Shown piece by piece: positions 8,005 through 15,054 of a DNA stretch of 64,000 bases. The notes beneath the pieces are model-generated. The model saw nothing but the letters and a program-made list of their open reading frames with translations. It made no database searches and was not told the DNA's origin. The stretch is taken from the NCBI GenBank assembly GCA_902778895.1, contig CACYZF010000009.1, forward strand, positions 62,001 through 126,000, given 5' to 3'. Position 1 is the stretch's first letter; every line of letters starts with the position of its first letter. The stretch comes from an uncultured bacterium. Its GTDB lineage: Bacteria; Verrucomicrobiota; Lentisphaeria; Victivallales; UBA1829. The translations under genes were made by a program, and so were the position numbers.

Positions 8005-9089
8005 TCTTCCATCCGCGCATACGTCATCTCGCAAGCAAGGGGCCCGTTTTCATCGGGCAGGGGCCCATCCTCTCCACGTTCCTTTCGCTCTCGCGCAACA
8101 TCGAGGGATTCCAATTCCCCGCGATGGCCTCCGCGAACATCCTGGAGTCGGTCGCCGAGCTCACGCTCGCCGCCATGCATCATGAAGACGTGCACGGCCT
8201 GCTCCCGAGCATGTTCCAGATCAAGCACGAACTCCTGACCACGTCCGACCGGGATCTGCTCGTGGAACGCGAGCTGATGGACCGTTCGCAGACGGACATC
8301 GCCGCCTGCCGCGTTTTTGTCTGCGCCGAGGACGGTTCCACCTCGGTCCTCCTGAACGGCGACGATCACATCTGGCTTCACATGACCGCGCCCGGATCGG
8401 CGTTCCGCGAGACCTGGGACCGCATGTCCGAACTCGAATCCGCGCTCGCTCGCCATCTCCGGTTTGCGTTCCATCCGCGCTACGGCTACCTGACCAGCGC
8501 GCCCGCGCTTGTCGGGACCGGCCTCAGGATCACGTTCCTGATCCATCTGCCCGCGCTCGGTCTCTCCGGCCGCCGCAAACATGTCCTCGAACGCCTCGAG
8601 GACGCTGGCCTGACTTCCGTGCCGTATTTCCCGGTCGACGGGAAGCCCGCCGGAAACCTTTTCCTCATTTCCAACCGGACCACGCTCGGCGAACGCGAGG
8701 AAGACCTGGGGCTCCGCATGACGGAAGTCGTCACGGCCATCTCCCGCGAGGAGGAACGCACCCGCGCCGAGCTCATAAGCCGTCAGAAACTGCTGTTCCT
8801 GAACGCCTGCGGACGCGCCTACGGCCTGCTCCGCAACAATTACCTCATCCCGACCTCGGAAGCGCTCGACGCCCTTTCCATCATGAAGCTCGGCGCGGAT
8901 TCCGGCGTCTTCCGGCATTTCACGCGGCAGGACTGGGCGGAACTCCTGCTCGAATGCCAGCCCGCGCACCTCTGCTGCCGCATGAACATGGCACTTTCGC
9001 CCATGGAACGCGGCAAATACCGCGCCGAACGTTTCCGCGAACGCCTCCATGGTCCCGAGGCCGCCGAAGAGACCGAGCCGGAGAGCTGA
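8001..9089 (+). CDS. McsB-like guanido phosphotransferase homologue, probably a pseudokinase
   Basis: A 362-residue protein alignable from end to end by eye with Bacillus McsB. YLTS-P--VGTGLR (164-175), HLPAL, LFLISN, GRAYG and the C-terminal receptor-like region ER-RAERFRERL are kept. Key catalytic features are not. The ATP-phosphate-binding SSRIRLARN is STFLSLSRN (25-33), with only the last Arg kept. The catalytic NEEDHIR is NGDDHIW (119-125). The active-site Cys of LTSCP is Ala167. The RGxxGE loop is replaced by PYFPVDG. I infer loss of arginine kinase activity with the fold retained, perhaps as a ClpC adaptor or phosphoarginine-binding protein working with McsA. Confidence 0.85.
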   Translation: MIFHPRIRHLASKGPVFIGQGPILSTFLSLSRNIEGFQFPAMASANILESVAELTLAAMHHEDVHGLLPSMFQIKHELLTTSDRDLLVERELMDRSQTDIAACRVFVCAEDGSTSVLLNGDDHIWLHMTAPGSAFRETWDRMSELESALARHLRFAFHPRYGYLTSAPALVGTGLRITFLIHLPALGLSGRRKHVLERLEDAGLTSVPYFPVDGKPAGNLFLISNRTTLGEREEDLGLRMTEVVTAISREEERTRAELISRQKLLFLNACGRAYGLLRNNYLIPTSEALDALSIMKLGADSGVFRHFTRQDWAELLLECQPAHLCCRMNMALSPMERGKYRAERFRERLHGPEAAEETEPES

Positions 9090-9147
9090 GACCATAAGAC
9101 GAACCGGACTCGCCGCACCGCATAACCCCTCCTCAGTCTGAGCAGAT

Positions 9148-11094
9148 ATGGACACCACGTTTTTCAGCATCGCACTGGCCGTTCTCGAGATGACCTTCCT
9201 GTTCGTGACGCTCCTCCTGCTTCACGGCCTGAAAAAACAGCTCGGCGCACCGGCGTCCTACGTTGCGATGGGCCTGCTCTTCGGGTTCACGCAGTTCGCG
9301 GGCGCGGGCGGCATCACGATCGTCACGGGGTACTCGGGATTCGACATCCCGCTCTCGTCCGGCGTGCTCATGCTGCCGTTCCTGGGCATCCTCGCGGTCA
9401 TTTACATCGCCGACGGTACGCTGTCGGCACAGCGCGTGATCATCGGGCTGATGATCTCCCTGGCGCTGTATCTCTACCTGGCGCACCTCACCGTGACGCA
9501 GGCTGAAATGATCCCGCCGCAGGACACCGCCTCCGACCAGCTCCCCGTGGCCTTCGCCGCCATGATGCGCAGCAGCCTGCGCGTGATGGCAGCCAACGTG
9601 ATTTCCTTCACAGTCGACATCTTCCTGATTCCGATCTTCTACCAGGGACTGCGCAACCGCCGCATCAACCTCTTCCTCTGCGTGGCCGCATCGCTCATTG
9701 CGGTGCAGCTGAGCGATGCGCTGGTCTTTTCCGCCGTATACCGCTGGGGACGCCCGGACTGGTGGCTCGACCTGGAGGCGTCCTACCTCTACAAGACACT
9801 CATGGTGCTGTGGCTCAGCGTCATCATCACGTTCTACCTCTCCCGCATCCGCTACGAGCTGCCCGGCGAAGGACGCGGCGCGCTCGATATCGTGATTGCG
9901 TTCTTCGGCAACTACGGCAAGCGTGTCGAGCTGGAGAAGACGCTGCGCGACACCGAGGAACGTTACCGCGTGCTGTTCCGCAACGCCGTTGCAAGCATTT
10001 TCCTGACCGATTCCGACGGCGTTATCTCGGAGGTGAACGATGCCGCCGCCGCCATGTTCCGCATCTCTGCCGATGAGCTCAAGGACAAGTCCTTTCCCGG
10101 GCTTGCCGGGATCGATCGTGAGAAATGGGACGCGCTGCTGACGGAATCCGAGGCGCGCTATACCGCTACGCCGCCCGGTACCGACCGCATCCTTGAACTC
10201 GCCATCAACCGCGTCGTGATCGACGAGACCCCGATGGTGCTGGTCCACGGCCGCGACGTGACCGAACGGACTCGCCTCGAGCGCGAGCGCGAAGTCTGGC
10301 GCGAACAGACGTTCCACCGGCAGCGCCTCGAATCCATCGGCGAACTCGCGGGCGGCATTGCGCACGACTTCAACAACTTCCTCCAGGCGATCCAGGGGCA
10401 CCTTGACCTCATCAAGTACATGTACCCCGTCCGTGAGGAGAACGCCCGCCGCCACATCGAGGTCATCGACACCATCACGGAGCGCGCCGCCACGCTCACG
10501 CGCGACCTGCTCGGATTCGCCCGGCGCGGCAACTTCACCGCGTCCGAGATTGATCTTGCCGTGTTTCTGAACACTTCCGCGGCCATGTTCCTGCCGTCCG
10601 CCGCCGGCATCGACTTCAACCTCGACCTGCCGAAAAAAGGCATGTCCGGCGGCGTCGAAGTCCCGCTGATCGTCCGCGGCGACTCCGTCCAGCTCCAGCA
10701 GGTCATCCTGAACCTGCTCATGAACGCCCGCGACGCCGTACGGAAGATACCGGAACACGACCGCCGCATCACGATTTCCCTCGGTACGCCCGCCGCACTC
10801 GGCGTTGACCCGCTCCCGCCTCCCGATGCCGACGTCTCTCCGGACGCACGCTACTGCGTGATCCGCATCAAGGACTCCGGTCCGGGCGTGCCGGACGACC
10901 TTCGCGCGCGCATCTTCGAGCCGTTCTTCACCACGAAACCGGTCGGGCAGGGGACCGGCATGGGCCTCTCCATGGCGTACGGCATCCTGATCTCGCACAA
11001 GGGCTGGCTCCAGCTCGATCCCGCCGATCCGGAATCGCCCGGCGCGGCCTTCTCGCTCTTCCTGCCGCTTCAGGACCAGACGGCGAAGGCGTAA
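9148..11094 (+). CDS. Membrane PAS-domain sensor histidine kinase
   Basis: A 648-residue protein. Residues 1-~240 carry about seven transmembrane segments. A PAS domain follows (~265-375, ERYRVLFRNAVASIFLTDSDG), then a HisKA helix with the phospho-accepting His in LAGGIAHDFNNFLQAI (~400-420) and a HATPase domain with an N-box MNARDAV, G1 box DSGPGVPDD and FEPFFTTKPVGQGTGMGLSMAYG. This kinase type (GGIAHDFNN) often passes phosphate to a separate receiver. No receiver domain or response regulator is adjacent, so it is an orphan. It lies 58 nt after the mcsB homologue and may be read from the same transcript. Confidence 0.92.
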   Translation: MDTTFFSIALAVLEMTFLFVTLLLLHGLKKQLGAPASYVAMGLLFGFTQFAGAGGITIVTGYSGFDIPLSSGVLMLPFLGILAVIYIADGTLSAQRVIIGLMISLALYLYLAHLTVTQAEMIPPQDTASDQLPVAFAAMMRSSLRVMAANVISFTVDIFLIPIFYQGLRNRRINLFLCVAASLIAVQLSDALVFSAVYRWGRPDWWLDLEASYLYKTLMVLWLSVIITFYLSRIRYELPGEGRGALDIVIAFFGNYGKRVELEKTLRDTEERYRVLFRNAVASIFLTDSDGVISEVNDAAAAMFRISADELKDKSFPGLAGIDREKWDALLTESEARYTATPPGTDRILELAINRVVIDETPMVLVHGRDVTERTRLEREREVWREQTFHRQRLESIGELAGGIAHDFNNFLQAIQGHLDLIKYMYPVREENARRHIEVIDTITERAATLTRDLLGFARRGNFTASEIDLAVFLNTSAAMFLPSAAGIDFNLDLPKKGMSGGVEVPLIVRGDSVQLQQVILNLLMNARDAVRKIPEHDRRITISLGTPAALGVDPLPPPDADVSPDARYCVIRIKDSGPGVPDDLRARIFEPFFTTKPVGQGTGMGLSMAYGILISHKGWLQLDPADPESPGAAFSLFLPLQDQTAKA

Positions 11095-11145
11095 TCACCC
11101 GGTCGCCTCTTTCCCTCTTTTCGGGCGTTTCCAGCGCGTGCGGTC

Positions 11146-11174
11146 TTGACTTTTCCCGTTTCCGCGTGTAGATT
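11146..11174 (+). promoter_or_regulatory. Promoter for purD
   Basis: TTGACT (11146-11151), 17 nt spacer, TAGATT (11169-11174). The leader to ATG 11247 is about 65 nt. Confidence 0.65.
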
Positions 11175-11246
11175 AACGTGTTTCTTTTTATAAAAACATG
11201 ACGGCGGCGTTCCGTCGTCCATATTACGCAAGGAGACCCCCCGATT

Positions 11247-12536
11247 ATGAATATCCTCGTGCTCGGAAGCGGCGGCCGCGAACACGCGATCTGCCGCAGT
11301 TTGAAGCTTAGCCCGGAAACGAAACGCCTGGTGTGCATCCCCGGCAGTCCCGGCATCGCCCAGATCGCCGAATGCCCGGCGGACGTCCCCGGCTCCGACT
11401 GGCCCGCCATCGCCGACTATGCCGCCTCGAACGGCATCGACTTCGTGGTCATCGGCCCGGAAGCGCCCCTGTGCGACGGCGCGGCCGACCTCATCCGCGC
11501 GAAAGGCATCCCGGTCTTCGGTCCCTCGAAGGCCGCCGCCCAGCTCGAAGGCAGCAAGGATTTCTCCAAGAAGTTCATGGATAAGTATGGCATCCCGACC
11601 GCCGCGTTCGCCACGTTCGACAACGCCGCGGACGCCCGCGCCTATGTGAACGCCCAGTATGACGCCGGACGCGAGCTCGTCGTGAAGGCGGACGGCCTTG
11701 CCGCGGGCAAAGGCGTGATCGTGTCGAAGGACCGCGCCGACGCGCTCGCCGCCGTGGATGCGTGTTTCAGCGGGGCGTTCGGCACCGCCGGTGCGCGCGT
11801 CGTGCTGGAGGAACTGCTCGTCGGCGAAGAGGCGTCCATCTTCGCGCTCGTCGACGGAAAGACGATCACCGCGCTCGCCAGCTCGCAGGACCACAAGCGT
11901 CAGCTCGACGGTGACAAGGGGCCGAACACCGGCGGCATGGGCGCGTATTCGCCCGCCCCGGTCGTGACCGACGCCCTGATGGCGGAAGTGCAGAAGAAAG
12001 TGCTCGAACCCTTCCTCGCCGGGATCCAGGCGGAAAAACTCGATTACCGCGGCCTCATCTACGCGGGCATCATGGTCACGAAGGACGGCCCGAAGGTGCT
12101 CGAGTTCAACGTGCGTTTCGGCGACCCAGAGACCGAGGCCGTGCTCCCGCGCCTGCGTTCCAGCCTCGCCGACGCCCTCTACAAGACCGCGACCGGGCGA
12201 CTCGCCGAGGTCAAGCTCGACTGGAATCCCGATCCGTGCGTCTGCGTGGTGCTCGCCTCCGGCGAATATCCCGCGGGTCCCATCGTGAAGGGGCATGTCA
12301 TCAGCGGCATCGAAGAGGCCGAGGCGAAGGGCGCGGTCGTGTTCCACGCCGGGACCGCCATGCAGGACGGCAAGTTCGTGAACAAAGGCGGCCGCGTGCT
12401 GGTCGTGTCGAAGAGCGCGCCGACGATCCGGGCGGCGATCGACGCCGTCTACGAGGCGCTCGCCCCGATCTCCTGGGAGAACATGCAGTACCGCCGCGAT
12501 ATCGCGAAGAAAGCCCTGAAACATCTTCAGTCCTGA
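11247..12536 (+). CDS. purD: Phosphoribosylamine-glycine ligase (GAR synthetase)
   Basis: A 429-residue protein of family length. It makes glycinamide ribonucleotide from 5-phosphoribosylamine, glycine and ATP, the second step of purine synthesis. The N-terminal NILVLGSGGREHAI, the ATP-grasp segment VVKADGLAAGKGVIV, the signature FNVRFGDPETEAVLPRL and the C-terminal domain are all present. The Shine-Dalgarno AAGGAGA lies about 10 nt before ATG. The gene probably shares a transcript with the DUF4380-like gene 48 nt downstream. Other pur genes are not in the window. Confidence 0.97.
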   Translation: MNILVLGSGGREHAICRSLKLSPETKRLVCIPGSPGIAQIAECPADVPGSDWPAIADYAASNGIDFVVIGPEAPLCDGAADLIRAKGIPVFGPSKAAAQLEGSKDFSKKFMDKYGIPTAAFATFDNAADARAYVNAQYDAGRELVVKADGLAAGKGVIVSKDRADALAAVDACFSGAFGTAGARVVLEELLVGEEASIFALVDGKTITALASSQDHKRQLDGDKGPNTGGMGAYSPAPVVTDALMAEVQKKVLEPFLAGIQAEKLDYRGLIYAGIMVTKDGPKVLEFNVRFGDPETEAVLPRLRSSLADALYKTATGRLAEVKLDWNPDPCVCVVLASGEYPAGPIVKGHVISGIEEAEAKGAVVFHAGTAMQDGKFVNKGGRVLVVSKSAPTIRAAIDAVYEALAPISWENMQYRRDIAKKALKHLQS

Positions 12537-12584
12537 ACTCAAATCTTCATTCTCAATTCATATCCCCGAAAGGAATCTCCGATC

Positions 12585-13496
12585 ATGAGCCTGCAAAAAA
12601 TCGAATACCGCGGCTGGAAAGACTGCCTTCTCCTCGAAAACGGCGACATCGAGCTTGTCGTCTCCGTTGGCCTCGGCCCGCGCGTCCTGTCCTTCAAGCG
12701 CAAGGGCGGCGCGAACTTCTTCAAGAACTTCGACGACCAGATGGCGAACGTCTCGCAGGATACCTGGCAGAGCTACGGCGGACACCGCCTGTGGCACGCG
12801 CCGGAAGTCTGGACGCGCACCTATTACCCGGATGTCCAGCCGGTGAAATACGAGTGGGACGGCTCCCGCCTCACGCTCACCTGCGAGACCGAGACCGTTT
12901 CCCGTCTCCAGAAGGAGATTGTGATCGACTTCCCGGCATCCGGCAGCCTCGTCAAAGTCACGCACCGCATTTATAACCGCGGCCCGTGGGCGGCCAAGTT
13001 CGCCACGTGGGCGCTCTCCGTCATGGCCCCCGGCGGCACGGTCATCGTCCCGCAGGAACCCTTCGTGCCGCACGGACCGGGCGCGGGCCAGTCGTTCGCC
13101 GCGGGCCGTCCGATCGTGCTGTGGCAGTTCACGAACATGGCCGATCCGCGATTCGTCTGGGGCAAACGCTTCATCCGCATGAGCCAGGACGACGCCTATC
13201 CGACCAAGCAGAAATTCGGCGCGCTCGTCAAGCCCGGCTGGGCGGCCTACGCGTTCGGCTCCGAACTCTTCATCAAGCACTTCCCGTTCATCGACGGCGC
13301 GCCGTACACCGATTACGGCTGCAATGCCGAATTCTACACCGAGCCCGGCATGCTTGAGGTCGAATCCATCGGACCCGAAGCTCCGGTCGAACCCGGCGAC
13401 TTCTCCGAACACGTCGAAACCTGGCAGATCGAACAGGTCGAGGCGTCCAAGGACGACGACACCCTCGCCGAACAGCTCAAGCCCTTCGGCCTCTGA
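12585..13496 (+). CDS. DUF4380-like protein with galactose-mutarotase-type fold
   Basis: A 303-residue protein with no signal peptide or membrane segment. The beta-rich sequence with LVVSVGLGPRVLSF near the N-terminus, SYGGHRLWHAPE and PYTDYGCNAEFYTEPGMLEVE resembles the aldose-1-epimerase superfamily, in particular DUF4380. A carbohydrate-binding or epimerase role is inferred. The classical catalytic His/Glu pair cannot be assigned with confidence. AAGGA precedes the start at 11 nt, and a strong terminator follows. Confidence 0.75.
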   Translation: MSLQKIEYRGWKDCLLLENGDIELVVSVGLGPRVLSFKRKGGANFFKNFDDQMANVSQDTWQSYGGHRLWHAPEVWTRTYYPDVQPVKYEWDGSRLTLTCETETVSRLQKEIVIDFPASGSLVKVTHRIYNRGPWAAKFATWALSVMAPGGTVIVPQEPFVPHGPGAGQSFAAGRPIVLWQFTNMADPRFVWGKRFIRMSQDDAYPTKQKFGALVKPGWAAYAFGSELFIKHFPFIDGAPYTDYGCNAEFYTEPGMLEVESIGPEAPVEPGDFSEHVETWQIEQVEASKDDDTLAEQLKPFGL

Positions 13497-13525
13497 GCAT
13501 AGCTCCGTTTATTCTTTCGCTCTTC

Positions 13526-13566
13526 ATCCCGCCCCGGGACCTCACTCCGGCGGCGGGATATTTTTT
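13526..13566 (+). terminator. Intrinsic terminator after the purD operon
   Basis: The arms TCCCGCC (13527-13533) and GGCGGGA (13552-13558) are followed by TATTTTTT. Confidence 0.85.
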
Positions 13567-13919
13567 CCCTCAAACTTTCCTGCAGACGATGTTTTTTCGT
13601 TTTTTCTTAAAAAAACATGGTTTTCCACTAAGATTTCCCAGGGGTCAAGCATCTAATAGTCAGAGAATCGTTTTCGATGATGCTTTGGTCTCACCTGCAA
13701 CACAAGGAGTTGCCTATGGAATAAAACACGCTCGAACTGCCGGACATTTATCTCATTCTTTCAAAAAAAACTGTCGGGAAAGGCTTGTTCTTTTCCTTGA
13801 CTTTTATGCTCGTCATGATATTTTAACCCCTATCAAAAGAAGTTCTCTGGCTTTGTTTTTCGGATCCAAGGCAAAGAAACTCATTCCCCTGTTTAACTGG
13901 GGAGAAAGCGAGAAACAAT
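13567..13919. other. AT-rich intergenic region at the left edge of the island
   Basis: About 350 nt with clearly lower GC than the flanking genes. It holds the promoter at 13797-13824 and a leader of about 90 nt. A Shine-Dalgarno-like AAGGAG at about 13702 precedes ATG-GAA-TAA, a two-codon frame that is probably accidental. No believable gene is seen. Confidence 0.5.
13797..13824 (+). promoter_or_regulatory. Promoter for the secreted duplicated-domain protein
   Basis: TTGACT (13797-13802), 16 nt spacer, TATTTT (13819-13824) preceded by TGA. Confidence 0.6.
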
Positions 13920-14945
13920 ATGAAAACGAACCGATTCAAACGTCTTTGGGGTATGGCGCTCGGCCTTGTCCTGCTCGCCTCCGCTATCCCGTTCACTGCA
14001 TTCGGATTTGGCAGCGCCGCACGCGCAGGTACCCCTCCAAAACCGGATGAAGTCGTCATTGAACTGTATGGAATAGTTCAAGGAAAGAGGACGGTCTCCT
14101 TTGTTTTCGAAGAAAAAACCATCCAGTACAAAGGGGGTGGCTCAATGAATCCGAATCCGCCGGTCCGGGTCAACGGCGTTCTTTGGGAAGATATGAATAC
14201 TCCGTTTCAGCTGAACTTTACGCCGGATTTTGAAAACGTATCCATTCTGGAACAAAGCGGACATAATTTTGAGCTGTTCAAGGGAAAGAACAGCTTCACG
14301 GTCTCTATCAAAAACAGAGACCCAAGCAATGATATGAGGTACAGAGTCAGGATTGCCGCCAAGTATCAGAAAAAACGGGAGAATGCTCAGCCGAAAACCA
14401 TACCCGCGCGGGAAATCAAGAATCCCCCTCCGCTTACTACCGACGGAGGAACGGTCATGTACGGCCCGATGATGATTTCCGGCATCAATGGTTCGATGGA
14501 TGGATACCCGGATGAACCTACTGACGGAAAAGACCAATCGACGAGCCGGCCCGTTTCTGCTCCTATCCAAGAAAACTATCAGCCTCAATTGACAAAAATC
14601 GATCTTGTTGCTACAGTAGATAAGCTGGCGGGTTTTCGAGTGCAGGCCAATTATGTTTTATACCAGAACTATAAAACAAGAGTCGCTGAGGCATCTGGCC
14701 CCGGAGTCATTTATAAAGGTGGAAAATATGCGTCCAACGTTACGGTCAACGGAAAACAATGGACAAATCTTAATCGTCCGTTTAACATGCAAATAACCCC
14801 CGATCCAGCCAGGTTAAAAAAGTTTTCTTCGAAATCGGATCGGTGCAATATCAGTTATTCATTGCATCATGGGATTCTTGAAATCATAATTGAGAATCCT
14901 GATGAAGCCCCTGCCCAAGTTCACATTCAGTTGACATTCGATTGA
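13920..14945 (+). CDS. Secreted protein with an internally duplicated domain, unknown function
   Basis: A 341-residue protein. The signal peptide spans roughly residues 1-36 (basic start, hydrophobic core, cleavage near AARAG). Two copies of a ~105-residue beta-rich domain are visible at about 43-150 and 226-341. Both contain the core pattern VNG-x-W-x-[DN]-[ML]-N-x-PF-x-x-x-[FI]-TPD (RVNGVLWEDMNTPFQLNFTPD and TVNGKQWTNLNRPFNMQITPD). A Pro/Gly-rich linker separates them. I do not recognise the family. The gene lies 109 nt upstream of the IdeS-like protease in the same AT-rich stretch, so a joint surface or secreted role is plausible but unproven. Confidence 0.75.
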   Translation: MKTNRFKRLWGMALGLVLLASAIPFTAFGFGSAARAGTPPKPDEVVIELYGIVQGKRTVSFVFEEKTIQYKGGGSMNPNPPVRVNGVLWEDMNTPFQLNFTPDFENVSILEQSGHNFELFKGKNSFTVSIKNRDPSNDMRYRVRIAAKYQKKRENAQPKTIPAREIKNPPPLTTDGGTVMYGPMMISGINGSMDGYPDEPTDGKDQSTSRPVSAPIQENYQPQLTKIDLVATVDKLAGFRVQANYVLYQNYKTRVAEASGPGVIYKGGKYASNVTVNGKQWTNLNRPFNMQITPDPARLKKFSSKSDRCNISYSLHHGILEIIIENPDEAPAQVHIQLTFD

Positions 14946-15054
14946 TATTTTAATGCTTTTTGCAATCCCACGGGTTTTTACCTCGAGAATTGCTGAAATA
15001 CAACCCGACACAGCCCACAATCATCCTATTTATCAAAACAAACGGAGAAAAACA

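Noticed and set aside
9133..10998. 621-residue minus-strand open frame
   Set aside because: It is antisense to the histidine kinase, with no recognisable domain and a His/Arg/Val-rich composition typical of shadow frames.
13700..13723. AAGGAG followed by ATG-GAA-TAA as a leader peptide
   Set aside because: A two-codon frame is too short to support, and no attenuator-like hairpins are clear around it.
13589..14050. 153-residue open frame before the secreted protein
   Set aside because: It overlaps the signal-peptide gene in another frame, contains the promoter region and shows no coding features.
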